A stretch of DNA of 42,420 nt from Salinivirgaceae bacterium (lineage in GTDB: Bacteria; Bacteroidota; Bacteroidia; Bacteroidales; Salinivirgaceae), in assembly GCA_027858775.1 (NCBI GenBank), contig JAQICA010000276.1, forward strand, positions 1-42,420, in the 5' to 3' direction. A program made the position numbers and the translations under genes. The first letter of the stretch is position 1. Every line of letters begins with the position of its first letter. The notes beneath the pieces were generated by a model. The model saw nothing but the letters and a program-made list of their open reading frames with translations, searched no databases and had not been told where the DNA came from. Positions 8,340 through 18,150 of this stretch are shown piece after piece.

Positions 8340-9101
8340 ATGACAATGAAGCTTTTAAAGATACTTTTGATATTTCTTGTGTCGCTTCTCTTGGTTGAGG
8401 GGTGTTCCATTCTGCAGCCAAACAAAATGTTTGAAACGAGAAAGGGTTTTCAATTTGACGATTTTGAACCCGTCGACCAAAAAGAGTACCGTATTCAGCC
8501 TTATGATATTATTAGCCTCAGTGTTTCAACCAATGATGGCTATAAACTTATCAATACAGGCGATGGCCAAAGTAGTAATCGTGGTAATAGCCGAATGGAG
8601 ATAGAATATTTGGTAGAATACGACGGATTTGTAAAGGTTCCCACTTTAGGGCGAATTTCTCTTTCAGGCCAAACTATTCGCGAGGCAGAGGCACAATTGG
8701 AGACAGAGTATAGTAAGTTTTATAAAAAGCCATTTGTACTTTTGCGGGTTAATAATCGCAAGGTTTATATTTTTAAAAGCGGCGGCCAGTCAGGCTCCGT
8801 ATTGAATATTCCCGAAGATCGACTCACCCTTATTGAGGCCTTAGCCATGAGCGGAGGTATCCCCGATGGCGACAAGGCATACAGCATTAAGCTTATCCGG
8901 GGCGATGTGAGCGGAAATCCTAAAGTTTTTAAATACAACGTTTCATCGTTTGATGACATAAAAGGCAGTAATCTATTGTTGCAAGCCAATGATATTATTT
9001 ACATCGACAGCCGTCCGCGCTACGTACGTAGAGTTTTGACTGAGCTGACGCCATATTTATCCTTGTTGTCTACCATATTATTGATACAGAACCTGTTTTA
9101 A
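8340..9101 (+). CDS. Polysaccharide export outer-membrane lipoprotein (Wza/BexD-like)
   Basis: A 253-residue lipoprotein. The N-terminus MTMKLLKILLIFLVSLLLVE ends at GC, a lipobox placing the lipidated Cys at residue 22. The polysaccharide-export domain follows (about 50-125, including YRIQPYDIISLSVS and DGFVKVPTLGRISLSGQTI). Then comes an SLBB-type beta-grasp region (about 130-220, VYIFKSGGQSGSVLNIPEDR and LTLIEALAMSGGIP). A hydrophobic C-terminal helix, YLSLLSTILLIQNLF, resembles the amphipathic pore helix of Wza. Such proteins form the outer-membrane channel for capsule or exopolysaccharide and contact the Wzc co-polymerase, encoded 3 bp downstream. Start choice between residues M1 and M3 is uncertain; the lipobox fits either. 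Confidence 0.92.
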   Translation: MTMKLLKILLIFLVSLLLVEGCSILQPNKMFETRKGFQFDDFEPVDQKEYRIQPYDIISLSVSTNDGYKLINTGDGQSSNRGNSRMEIEYLVEYDGFVKVPTLGRISLSGQTIREAEAQLETEYSKFYKKPFVLLRVNNRKVYIFKSGGQSGSVLNIPEDRLTLIEALAMSGGIPDGDKAYSIKLIRGDVSGNPKVFKYNVSSFDDIKGSNLLLQANDIIYIDSRPRYVRRVLTELTPYLSLLSTILLIQNLF

Positions 9102-9104
9102 GCT

Positions 9105-11510
9105 ATGCAGAAAAAAATCCCCATTATTAACGATACTTTCGATATTGTTACCTTTAAGCGAATTTTGGTTTCATCATTTTGGGTGGGAATTTTGATTTTG
9201 CTTCTTGTTATAGGAGCAGCAATGCTCAAGATACGTTATACCTCGCCATTGTACGAAGCCAAATCGATAATACAAATTGCTGAAGACAACAAGACCAGTC
9301 AGGTATTTCAGCTCGATAATCTTTACGACGATAATAAGAAGTTAAGCAAAACCGTTGCGCTAATTCGCTCCAAAGAGTTTCTTAAACGCACATTCAATCA
9401 ACTTCCTCTGGATATTCGTTATTATGTACAAGGAGCATTTTTGAATGACGAGTCCTACAAGTCGAGTAGTTATCATGTTGATTATAAGATTACCAATAGC
9501 CGATTCTATGGTATCCCCATTTCAGTGTATTTTCCCGATAAGGAAAACGTTATTTACCAATTTGAAATGGGAGCTGACGAAAGAGAAGTAGAGGGCGAAA
9601 CTGGAAAGTGGGTCGACCTTGGCGGGATGCAAGTAAAAACAACTTTTACAAATTACTCGGCTATTCAACGAATGTACGAAAGCGAGAAGCAAAATAGCTA
9701 CTTTTTTATTGCGTACAATGAAGATCAAATCTATGAAACACATAGTCAATTACTCGCTATTCGTTTATTAAGCAGCAGTTCCAATTCTATAGAAATTTCG
9801 TATCGAAGCAACAATACTCAACAGGCTGCCGATGTGGTGAATAATATTGCGCGTGAATTTCAAGTATTTGAGGTTGAGAAAAAGCGCGAAAGTGTTGCCA
9901 ATATTCTGGCTTTTATCGAACGGCAACTCACAAATATTTATACCGCTCTCGATACAACTGAAAACAGATTGCAGGAGTTTAAAAAAGAGCACAATATTGT
10001 TAGTAACAGCTCCGAGAAAACGGTTTTTCCCTTTTTCACAACAAAAATTGATGGGTTCGATGAACAAATTACCATGCTCGAATTTGAGCTAATTACACTC
10101 AAAAATGTAGAAGAGCAATTGGCCAGTCAGGATCAGGTAAATATTTACGAGATGGTTGCATCGCTTGCCGGAACCAACAGTGAACGTGTTTTGGTTAGTA
10201 TTTTAAATAACTTGCAACAGTACATCAACGAGCGCAATAAATTGCTCAATGAAGTGACTGAGGACAACATGCGTGTAAAAATCATCGATCGACAAATAGC
10301 CAATCAGAAAAGCCTTATTTTGGATTTCATCACTAATAACATTCTTCGTATCGAAGAGCGCATTACCGAATATAAAAAAAGAATGCAAGAATACGAAGAT
10401 AAGCTATTTGCCGATGATACTTTTGATAAGCTGGAGTTTGCTCGCATGCAACGATTGCACGATATCAATGAGGGCTTTTACAATCAGCTGATACAAAAAA
10501 AGGCAGAGTATATGATTTCTCAGGCCGGTTATGTTACTAAAAACGTAATATTAGAGAAAGCCAATGCCAATTTGAATTCCATTGCACCCAATAAGAATCA
10601 GATTTTGGCAGCTGCACTGATTTTAGCCATATTTTTATACTTGATTTTTATTGTAGTTCGTTACTTGCTGTTTAACGAAATTACCTCCGTTAGCATGATT
10701 CAGAGCTACACCAAGTCACCAGTTATTGGCGTAATACCCATGTATAAGCAGCATGTTCCTGTTTCTCAGTTACTTGTAAACCACAAGCCGAACTCCATGT
10801 TTACAGAGGCATTTCGCAATATTCGCTCGAATCTGCAATTCTTGTCACCCGGTCCCGGTTCCGCAGTCATTACGGTTACGTCCACTATCTCTGGAGAGGG
10901 AAAAACATTTGTTTCCATAAATTTGGGTGGAATTCAGGCTATTTCTGGTAAGCGTGCCATTATTTTAGATATGGACATGCGCAAACCACGTCTTCATCTT
11001 GGGTTTGATGTCGAAAATTCAAAGGGAATGAGCACCATTCTTATTGGGAAGCATACATATAAAGATTGTATTTATATGTCGGAGCAGAAAAACCTCGATT
11101 TTATTACAGCCGGACCCGTACCACCCAATCCCGCCGAATTGGTATTTAGCCCACGCATGGATGAATTAATTGAACAACTCGAAGAACTTTACGATATAAT
11201 AATTATCGATACACCTCCAATTGGAATTGTAACCGACGCCCTTGTGAATCTGCAACAAGCCAATTATCCTATCTACGTGATGAAAGCAAACGTTTCTAAA
11301 CGCAACTTTATCGAAAATGTTAATGCGTTGGTGAAAGATAAAAAACTAGACAATCTGTCTGTTGTTTTCAATGGCGTAGACATTGCCAAAAGGCGCTACG
11401 GCTATGGCTACGGGTATGGTTATGGCTATGGCTACGGTTACGGATACTATTCCGACGAGAAGGAACCGAAACGGAATATTTTTAAACGTTTGTTTTCAAA
11501 AAAACACTAG
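9105..11510 (+). CDS. Wzc-like polysaccharide co-polymerase / BY-type tyrosine kinase
   Basis: An 801-residue inner-membrane protein. The first transmembrane segment is near residues 18-40, then a large periplasmic Wzz/GumC-type domain with coiled coil (about 250-470), then a second membrane segment near 503-525. The cytoplasmic BY-kinase domain has Walker A STISGEGKTFVSINL (GEGKT near 597-601), Walker A' ILDMDMRKPRLH (about 620) and Walker B IIIIDTPPIG (about 697). The tail contains eight Tyr-Gly units plus Tyr-Tyr (residues 765-782), the autophosphorylation cluster, followed by a basic end. It controls chain length and export of the polysaccharide together with the Wza-like lipoprotein. A single polypeptide with both parts, as here, is the Gram-negative arrangement. 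Confidence 0.95.
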   Translation: MQKKIPIINDTFDIVTFKRILVSSFWVGILILLLVIGAAMLKIRYTSPLYEAKSIIQIAEDNKTSQVFQLDNLYDDNKKLSKTVALIRSKEFLKRTFNQLPLDIRYYVQGAFLNDESYKSSSYHVDYKITNSRFYGIPISVYFPDKENVIYQFEMGADEREVEGETGKWVDLGGMQVKTTFTNYSAIQRMYESEKQNSYFFIAYNEDQIYETHSQLLAIRLLSSSSNSIEISYRSNNTQQAADVVNNIAREFQVFEVEKKRESVANILAFIERQLTNIYTALDTTENRLQEFKKEHNIVSNSSEKTVFPFFTTKIDGFDEQITMLEFELITLKNVEEQLASQDQVNIYEMVASLAGTNSERVLVSILNNLQQYINERNKLLNEVTEDNMRVKIIDRQIANQKSLILDFITNNILRIEERITEYKKRMQEYEDKLFADDTFDKLEFARMQRLHDINEGFYNQLIQKKAEYMISQAGYVTKNVILEKANANLNSIAPNKNQILAAALILAIFLYLIFIVVRYLLFNEITSVSMIQSYTKSPVIGVIPMYKQHVPVSQLLVNHKPNSMFTEAFRNIRSNLQFLSPGPGSAVITVTSTISGEGKTFVSINLGGIQAISGKRAIILDMDMRKPRLHLGFDVENSKGMSTILIGKHTYKDCIYMSEQKNLDFITAGPVPPNPAELVFSPRMDELIEQLEELYDIIIIDTPPIGIVTDALVNLQQANYPIYVMKANVSKRNFIENVNALVKDKKLDNLSVVFNGVDIAKRRYGYGYGYGYGYGYGYGYYSDEKEPKRNIFKRLFSKKH
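11397..11450 (+). repeat. In-frame Tyr-Gly hexanucleotide repeat in the Wzc tail
   Basis: Eight consecutive TAY-GGN codon pairs followed by TAC TAT encode ten tyrosines in 18 residues. Repeats of 6 nt preserve frame, so copy-number change would vary the number of phosphorylatable tyrosines. The third positions differ between units, so the repeat is imperfect at DNA level. Confidence 0.85.
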
Positions 11511-11543
11511 TCGAACCACCAAACGTAGAAAAACTGCTTAATT

Positions 11544-12608
11544 ATGGAAAATATTTTATTACTGACCCTCTTTTTTGTATACTCTTTTTTACTCGGATTT
11601 TTGTTGCATAAATACCTAATCGGTCGGTCGAAAACATACAACCTGCAAAAGGCTAATACTACTGGCGAACGCTGGGAACAGCAATCGAAGCCCATCTTCG
11701 GGGGAATTACATTCTACAGTTTGTTCGTTTTCTCAATTATTAATTATTTGTTTCTGTTTGGTGGAGACTTTTTTCTATCTGCCACGAGCATCGCACTGGT
11801 TTTGATTGTAACTATCTCATTTTTTATGGGTTTAGCCGATGATTTGCTCAATGCATCACCGCTATTTAAATTTGGTATGCAGTTGGCTGTTGCGCTTATT
11901 CTTATCTATTTTGGTATTTATATCGATCTTTTTGTCGACAGTACATTAAACTACTTGCTTACTATTTTTTGGGTAGTGGGCATCATGAATTCTATCAATA
12001 TGCTCGATAATATGGATGCGGTTACAACGTCGTCGGGCTTAATAATTTTGTTGTTCATAGGCGTGCTAATTGGTTGGAATACACCGGAAAATATGTGGTA
12101 TTACCTCACAATTCTTGTGGGAACCTATGCTTCGATGGGCAGTTTTCTTATTTTTAACTGGAATCCGTCCAAAATGTACATGGGCGATAATGGCTCCCAG
12201 TTTTTAGGCGCCGTACTTGCTGCATTTAGCATTCTATTTATCTGGAATCAGCCTGTTACAAGCCAATTGCACGCCTCATTGTTTCGGCTTGTCGTATTGC
12301 TTGTGGCTTTTGCTATGCCGCTTACCGATACTGCCACAGTTAGCATTAACCGATTGTTGCGGGGAAAATCGCCCTTTGTGGGAGGTAAAGACCATACAAC
12401 TCATTATTTGTCGTATGCCGGACTGAGTGACAGGAAAGTAGCCATTGTATATATTGTTGGTTCGGTTATTTCGGTTTCTTTGGCATTCGTTTTGACCCGA
12501 TACTTTCCGCAGGCAAGTTTAACTACGTTATTACTTTTCTTGTTGTGGCCTGTAGCAGTTTTTTCATCACTCTACAGTTTAACTAAAATTATTAAACCTA
12601 CAAAATAG
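11544..12608 (+). CDS. WecA/MraY-family undecaprenyl-phosphate glycosyl-1-phosphate transferase
   Basis: A 354-residue polytopic membrane protein of the MraY/WecA/TagO family. Conserved cytoplasmic motifs are visible: GERWEQQSKPIFGGI near residues 42-56, GLADDLLNASPLFK, the catalytic-region NSINMLDNMDAVTTSSG, FNWNPSKMYMGDNGSQFLG and the C-terminal GGKDHTTHYLSY. These enzymes transfer a sugar-1-phosphate from a UDP-sugar to undecaprenyl phosphate, starting synthesis of O-antigen, capsule or wall polymer. The HTTH motif near the C-terminus points to the WecA branch rather than MraY. The 33-bp gap to the Wzc gene and 6 bp to the next gene suggest one operon. The sugar is not determined. Confidence 0.92.
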   Translation: MENILLLTLFFVYSFLLGFLLHKYLIGRSKTYNLQKANTTGERWEQQSKPIFGGITFYSLFVFSIINYLFLFGGDFFLSATSIALVLIVTISFFMGLADDLLNASPLFKFGMQLAVALILIYFGIYIDLFVDSTLNYLLTIFWVVGIMNSINMLDNMDAVTTSSGLIILLFIGVLIGWNTPENMWYYLTILVGTYASMGSFLIFNWNPSKMYMGDNGSQFLGAVLAAFSILFIWNQPVTSQLHASLFRLVVLLVAFAMPLTDTATVSINRLLRGKSPFVGGKDHTTHYLSYAGLSDRKVAIVYIVGSVISVSLAFVLTRYFPQASLTTLLLFLLWPVAVFSSLYSLTKIIKPTK

Positions 12609-12614
12609 CATCAC

Positions 12615-13562
12615 ATGAGATTTCGCATTGCATTGATTACTATGGTATTATTTGTTATTGCTATGGTAACCATTAAATTTACATATAAATCTGAGAACGT
12701 TCCGCACGAGGCCGTAACTTCAAAGAAAAATATCTCTACATACAAAGTAAAACCCGCTGCAATACCTTCCGATTTAACATTTGCCGGAGAGGCTGTTCCA
12801 GTGCAGTATTACGATGTGCGCGAACGCCTCGACCGCGAATTGCTTGTGAATAAATACTGGCATTCCAGTACGTTTCAGCTAATTAAACGCGCTAATCGAT
12901 TTTTTCCGCTTATTGAAAAAATATTGAAAGAAGAAGGTGTTCCTAACGATTTAAAATATATTGCAGTAGCAGAAAGTGGTTTGCAAAACGTAGTTTCACC
13001 AAGTGGTGCCGCAGGCTTTTGGCAGTTTCTAAAGGGAGCTGCACGCGATTTTAATCTCGAGGTAAATAGCGTGGTTGATGAACGTTACCATTTGGAGAAA
13101 GCCACGAGGGCTGCCTGCCAATACATGAAATGGAATTACGAAAAATTCGGTTCCTGGGCATTAGCTGCCGCTGCTTACAATTACGGGCGTTCGTCGGTTA
13201 TTCGGCAAATGGACCGACAAAAGTGCAGCAATTATTACGATTTATTGTTGCCTGAGGAGACTGAACGTTACGTGTTTCGATTAATCGCAATGAAGTTAAT
13301 TTTATCCAATCCGCACAATTTTGGATTCAATCTTAGCCAAAGCGATTTATACCCACCAATACGCACACAAAAACAGATGGTAGATGTTCCAATTAGCGAT
13401 TTAGCCGAATTTGCACAAGAGCACGGCATGTCTTATCGAATGCTCAAAGAATTTAACCCATGGCTGCGCGAAAATTACCTTAAGAATGTGAAGAAACCCA
13501 GTTATGAACTGTTGATACCCCACAAGCATTTTAGAAACCAATACGACCATTTGACTTATTAG
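12615..13562 (+). CDS. Membrane-anchored lytic transglycosylase (SLT/MltD-like)
   Basis: A 315-residue protein with an N-terminal signal anchor (MRFRIALITMVLFVIAMVTI). The SLT domain spans about residues 100-220. The catalytic Glu is in YIAVAESGLQNVVSPSGAAG, followed by GFWQFLKGAARDFNL and the ALAAAAYNYG motif, as in MltD/Slt enzymes that cleave peptidoglycan glycan strands to anhydro-muropeptides. The C-terminus (EFNPWLRENYL...YELLIPHK) resembles the linker that precedes LysM domains in MltD, but no LysM repeat is present, so this is a short form. It lies 6 bp after the WecA-like gene, consistent with a role in opening the wall for the polysaccharide export machine (inference). uvrA starts 9 bp downstream. 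Confidence 0.9.
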   Translation: MRFRIALITMVLFVIAMVTIKFTYKSENVPHEAVTSKKNISTYKVKPAAIPSDLTFAGEAVPVQYYDVRERLDRELLVNKYWHSSTFQLIKRANRFFPLIEKILKEEGVPNDLKYIAVAESGLQNVVSPSGAAGFWQFLKGAARDFNLEVNSVVDERYHLEKATRAACQYMKWNYEKFGSWALAAAAYNYGRSSVIRQMDRQKCSNYYDLLLPEETERYVFRLIAMKLILSNPHNFGFNLSQSDLYPPIRTQKQMVDVPISDLAEFAQEHGMSYRMLKEFNPWLRENYLKNVKKPSYELLIPHKHFRNQYDHLTY

Positions 13563-13571
13563 CAAATTTTT

Positions 13572-16433
13572 ATGACCAAAAAGAACGAATTTCTTGATAC
13601 CGATTATGCTGATGCAATACATGTGCTGGGGGCCAGAGTTCATAACCTGAAAAATGTAGATGTAACTATTCCGCGTAATAAACTCACTGTAATTACGGGG
13701 CTTAGCGGTAGTGGCAAGTCGTCTCTGGCTTTTGACACCATATATGCCGAAGGGCAACGCAGATATATTGAAACTTTTTCTTCGTATGCCCGCCAGTTCC
13801 TTGGCGGACTGGAACGGCCAGACGTGGATAAAATTACCGGGTTAAGTCCGGTAATTAGCATTGAGCAGAAAACAACAAATAAAAATCCGCGAAGCACGGT
13901 TGGCACCATTACAGAAATATATGACTTTATGCGTTTGCTCTATGCTCGTGCAGGCGATGCATATTCGCACGAAAGCGGGAAAAAAATGGTTCGCTATAGC
14001 GAAAATCAAATTGTAGAATTAATACTTGAACACTTTAAGGGCGAGAAAATACTACTTTTAGCACCGGTTATACGTGGACGCAAAGGACATTACCGGGAGT
14101 TGTTTGAACAAATCATGCGCAAAGGGTTTATTAGTGCACGTATCGATGGCGAAATTAAGGAGCTTACACCCGGACTGAAGGTCGATCGGTACAAAATTCA
14201 TCACATCGAAGTTGTAATAGATAAGGTAATACCCGGTGAAACCCCGGAGAAACGCCTGAAGGAATCGGTGCAAACCGCACTAAGGCATGGTAAAGGTGTA
14301 ATGATGGCCATTGAGAAAGATGGAGAGGAGCCCCAATTCTTTTCCAAACATCTGATGGATCCGGAAAGTGGCGTATCTTACGATGAACCTGCACCGCATA
14401 CATTTTCCTTTAATTCACCACAAGGAGCTTGCCCGGCATGCAAAGGGCTGGGCGAAGTGAGCGAATTCGATATCAATAAATTAATTCCCGATACGAACCT
14501 AAGCATTAAGAAAGGCGCAATTCTTCCGCTGGGCAAATATAAGAGCAGCCTTATTTTCTGGCAAATTGAAGCATTGGCAAAAAAATACAATTCTACACTT
14601 GATGTGGCTGTGAAAAATATGCCCGAAGAGTTGGTCGAAAAAATCCTTTATGGCACCGATGAATCGGTTAAAATTGAAAATACACCATTAGGACGAAATT
14701 CTTCCTATATGCTCACGTATCCGGGAGTAGTAAATTACCTTGCACAACTCGATGCCGAAGATCTGAAATCGACGAAACGTGGACACGACCGGTATCTGCG
14801 TAAAGCAACTTGCCCTGAGTGTGACGGAGCCCGACTTAAAAAAGAATCGCTATACTTTAAAATTCACGATAAGAATATTGCCGAGTTGAGTGCAATGGAT
14901 ATCGATCAATTATATGATTGGTTTTCAACTGTCGAACAACATTTATCAACAAAGCAGCAGGCTATAGCCAAAGAGATATTGAAAGAAATACATACCCGAC
15001 TCGGGTTTTTAATCGACGTGGGCTTGAGTTACCTTGCCATTAGCAGAAGCTCGAAAACGCTTTCTGGTGGAGAGAGCCAGCGTATTCGATTAGCCACACA
15101 AATTGGTTCACAGTTGGTGAATGTACTCTATATTTTAGATGAACCCAGCATAGGACTGCATCAGCGTGATAACGAAAAACTGATTGCCAGTTTAAAAAAG
15201 CTGCGCGATGCCGAAAATAGTGTTATTGTGGTAGAGCACGATCGTGAAATGATTGAAGGTGCCGATTATGTAATCGACATCGGTCCGGGTGCCGGGCGAC
15301 TTGGCGGCCATATTGTGGCAGAAGGAACATCGGCAGATATTCTAAAGTCCGGCGGTATAACGGCCGATTACCTGTCGAACAAACGAAAAATTGATGTTCC
15401 TGCCGAACGACGCAAAGGTTCGGGTAAATCAATTAAACTGAAAGGAGCCACCGGGAATAATCTGAAAAATGTGGACGTGGAAATACCACTCGGAACATTT
15501 ATTTGTGTAACGGGCGTTAGTGGTAGCGGAAAGTCAACTTTAATAAACGAAACACTGCATCCGATTTTAAATCGACACTTTTACCGTGCACATAAAGACC
15601 CGCTGGCCTATAAAAGCATTAAAGGAATTGAGCACATCGATAAGGTTATTGAAGTAAATCAAAGTCCGCTCGGACGTACCCCAAGATCGAATCCGGTGAC
15701 GTATACGGGGGTTTTCGACGAAATACGAAAAATATTTACACGCTTGCCTGAAGCTAAAATTCGAGGCTACAAACCCGGACGCTTTTCATTTAATGTAAAG
15801 GGTGGCCGATGCGAAACTTGTAAAGGCGCCGGAGTAGAAATAATTGAAATGAATTTTTTGCCCGATGTGCATGTAAAATGCAAAGATTGCGAGGGGCGCA
15901 GATATAATCGGGAAACACTTGAAGTGCGATTTAAAGGGAAAAGCATTTCCGATTTACTGGATATGACGATTAACCAGGGGGTAGAGTTTTTTGAAAACAT
16001 ACCCAAAATTTTACGTCACTTAAAAACCCTACAAGAAGTTGGCCTTGGATATGTGACCCTGGGTCAACCATCGACGACACTCAGTGGCGGAGAATCGCAG
16101 CGCGTTAAATTGGCCACTGAGCTAGCCAAACGCGATACCGGGAAAACACTCTACATTCTGGATGAACCTACAACAGGCTTGCATTTTGAAGACATTAAAA
16201 ACTTGCTCGGAGTGCTCGATAAACTTGTAGAAAAAGGGAATACAGTAATTGTTATTGAACATAACCTTGATGTTATTAAATTTACCGATCATCTTATTGA
16301 TATTGGGCTGGAAGGAGGCCGTGGTGGTGGCCAGATTCTGGTACAGGGAACGCCTGAGTACGTGAGCAAACAAGATAAAGGTTATACAGCCCGTTATTTA
16401 AGGGAGGAGCTGAACCGCACTAAGGTTCAGTAA
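13572..16433 (+). CDS. uvrA: UvrABC excinuclease subunit A
   Basis: A 953-residue double ABC ATPase of full UvrA length. The first nucleotide domain has Walker A GLSGSGKSSLAFDT near residue 45 and signature LSGGESQRIRLATQIGS near 500. The second has GVSGSGKSTLINE near 650 and LSGGESQRVKLATEL with LYILDEPTTGLH. Zinc-finger cysteine pairs are visible at CPACKGLG, CPECDGARL, CETCKGAG and CKDCEGRRY. UvrA dimers recognise distorted DNA and load UvrB in nucleotide excision repair. The gene follows the transglycosylase by 9 bp, so it may be read from the polysaccharide operon as well as from a promoter not recognised here. Confidence 0.98.
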   Translation: MTKKNEFLDTDYADAIHVLGARVHNLKNVDVTIPRNKLTVITGLSGSGKSSLAFDTIYAEGQRRYIETFSSYARQFLGGLERPDVDKITGLSPVISIEQKTTNKNPRSTVGTITEIYDFMRLLYARAGDAYSHESGKKMVRYSENQIVELILEHFKGEKILLLAPVIRGRKGHYRELFEQIMRKGFISARIDGEIKELTPGLKVDRYKIHHIEVVIDKVIPGETPEKRLKESVQTALRHGKGVMMAIEKDGEEPQFFSKHLMDPESGVSYDEPAPHTFSFNSPQGACPACKGLGEVSEFDINKLIPDTNLSIKKGAILPLGKYKSSLIFWQIEALAKKYNSTLDVAVKNMPEELVEKILYGTDESVKIENTPLGRNSSYMLTYPGVVNYLAQLDAEDLKSTKRGHDRYLRKATCPECDGARLKKESLYFKIHDKNIAELSAMDIDQLYDWFSTVEQHLSTKQQAIAKEILKEIHTRLGFLIDVGLSYLAISRSSKTLSGGESQRIRLATQIGSQLVNVLYILDEPSIGLHQRDNEKLIASLKKLRDAENSVIVVEHDREMIEGADYVIDIGPGAGRLGGHIVAEGTSADILKSGGITADYLSNKRKIDVPAERRKGSGKSIKLKGATGNNLKNVDVEIPLGTFICVTGVSGSGKSTLINETLHPILNRHFYRAHKDPLAYKSIKGIEHIDKVIEVNQSPLGRTPRSNPVTYTGVFDEIRKIFTRLPEAKIRGYKPGRFSFNVKGGRCETCKGAGVEIIEMNFLPDVHVKCKDCEGRRYNRETLEVRFKGKSISDLLDMTINQGVEFFENIPKILRHLKTLQEVGLGYVTLGQPSTTLSGGESQRVKLATELAKRDTGKTLYILDEPTTGLHFEDIKNLLGVLDKLVEKGNTVIVIEHNLDVIKFTDHLIDIGLEGGRGGGQILVQGTPEYVSKQDKGYTARYLREELNRTKVQ

Positions 16434-16485
16434 AACTCTTGGTAGGACAGCTGTACAGAAAATTATAATTTGAAAAATAAAATAA

Positions 16486-18150
16486 ATGAAGGTCGAAATA
16501 ATTTGCAAAAATACTGACGAACGCAAGCAATATAATGTGGGCACTCAATTGCAGGCCATTGTTAAAGACCAGCTACCTAAACCTAAATTTCCTATTTTAG
16601 GGGCATTTGTCAATAATAAATTGAAAGAACTCGATTATTTGGTGTTTAAGCCTAAAACGGTAGCATTTATCGATATTATCGACCCGGCAGGGAAAAGAAT
16701 GTATGTTCGTTCCATTTCTTTTGTACTTATTTTAGCTGCTAAACGGTTATTTCCGTTCGCTAATTTGAAAATTGAACATAGTATTTCAAAAGGGTACTAC
16801 TGCGAATTTGAGAACTTTGGCCGTAAACTCGAGGTCGACGATGTGTCGGCAATATACGAGGAGATGCTTCAGATTATTATTGCCGACCTGCCGTTCGAAC
16901 GGAAAGAAATGCTCACTGAAGAAGCAGTGGAGCTATTTGCAAAAATGGGTTACGACGACAAAGCCACCTTACTAAAAACACGTAATCAGTTCTACACTTC
17001 AGTATATTACCTCGATGGTCATCCGGAATATTTCTATGGTTTTTTAGTGCCGTCTACTGCTTATTTGCAGGTTTTTGCGTTAAATAAATATTACGACGGA
17101 ATGTTACTGCAAATTCCCAAACAAACCGACCCCAATGAAGTGAGCGAAATTCTCCTTCAGCCTAAACTTTTCAGTATATTTCAAGAGTTTAAAGATTGGG
17201 TCGATGTTATTGGGATGAGTCACATCGGCGCCCTCAATGAGGCGGCGATCAATGGCGAAGTGGCCGATATAATAAAAGTTAGCGAGGCGCTGCAGGAAAA
17301 GAAAGTTTCGCACATTGCCGATGAAATACATCAAAGTAATCCGCATCCTAAATTAATTCTTATTTCTGGGCCCTCTTCTTCCGGGAAAACTACTTTTTCC
17401 AAACGGTTAGCTATTCAATTGCGCGTGCTGGGATATCGAACGGTGACTATTTCGCTCGACAACTATTTTGTAGACAGAGATGATACCCCGTTAGATGAAA
17501 ATGGAGAGTACGATTTTGAAAATATAAAGGCGCTCGACATCGAGTTTTTTAACCAGCAATTGGTTGAATTATTTGCCGGCAAAAATATTGAGTTACCCCG
17601 GTTTAGTTTCTCTGAAGGCAAACGTTTTTTTAATAATGATTATCTTCAAATAGACGAAAAAACATTTGTGATTGTGGAAGGAATTCACGGACTGAATCCA
17701 GGCCTTACTCCACGAATACCAAATAATGAGAAGTACAAAATTTATGTGTCGGCTCTAACAGCTCTGTGTATGGACACACATAACCGAATACCCACCACAG
17801 ATAACCGACTGATTAGACGAATTGTACGAGACCACCAATATCGGGGCTATTCAGCCGCTGATACGATTAAACGCTGGCCGAGTGTCATAAGAGGTGAGTC
17901 ACGGTATATTTTTCCCTATCAGGAAGAGGCCGATAGCATGTTTAACTCCGCATTATTATTCGAATTGGGCGTGTTGAAAAAATATGCAGAACCCATTTTA
18001 CAAGAGGTTTACCCAAATCAGCCCGAATTTGCCGAGGCCAATCGACTATTGAAATTTTTCAGGTACATTACACCCATCGCGGATGATGAAATTCCGCCAA
18101 CAAGTATCTTACGTGAGTTCTTGCATGGTAGTAGCTTTAAGTATCACTAA
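16486..18150 (+). CDS. Nucleoside kinase with TGS and ThrRS-like N-terminal domains (uridine kinase-like)
   Basis: A 554-residue protein. Residues 1-60 look like a TGS domain. About 70-230 resemble the second accessory domain of threonyl-tRNA synthetase (KIEHSISKGYYCEF and VEIFAKMGY-like segments). The C-terminal half is a P-loop kinase of the phosphoribulokinase/uridine kinase family, with Walker A LISGPSSSGKTTFSKRLAIQ near residue 290 and SLDNYFVDRDDTPLDENGEY downstream. Uridine kinases phosphorylate uridine or cytidine with ATP or GTP. This fused architecture is widespread in Bacteroidota and some Firmicutes, and its substrate has not been read from sequence. It lies 52 bp after uvrA. Confidence 0.85.
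   Translation: MKVEIICKNTDERKQYNVGTQLQAIVKDQLPKPKFPILGAFVNNKLKELDYLVFKPKTVAFIDIIDPAGKRMYVRSISFVLILAAKRLFPFANLKIEHSISKGYYCEFENFGRKLEVDDVSAIYEEMLQIIIADLPFERKEMLTEEAVELFAKMGYDDKATLLKTRNQFYTSVYYLDGHPEYFYGFLVPSTAYLQVFALNKYYDGMLLQIPKQTDPNEVSEILLQPKLFSIFQEFKDWVDVIGMSHIGALNEAAINGEVADIIKVSEALQEKKVSHIADEIHQSNPHPKLILISGPSSSGKTTFSKRLAIQLRVLGYRTVTISLDNYFVDRDDTPLDENGEYDFENIKALDIEFFNQQLVELFAGKNIELPRFSFSEGKRFFNNDYLQIDEKTFVIVEGIHGLNPGLTPRIPNNEKYKIYVSALTALCMDTHNRIPTTDNRLIRRIVRDHQYRGYSAADTIKRWPSVIRGESRYIFPYQEEADSMFNSALLFELGVLKKYAEPILQEVYPNQPEFAEANRLLKFFRYITPIADDEIPPTSILREFLHGSSFKYH

Noticed and set aside
8377-8604. 75-codon frame overlapping the wza-like gene
   Set aside because: It is out of frame within a clear lipoprotein gene and has no family features.
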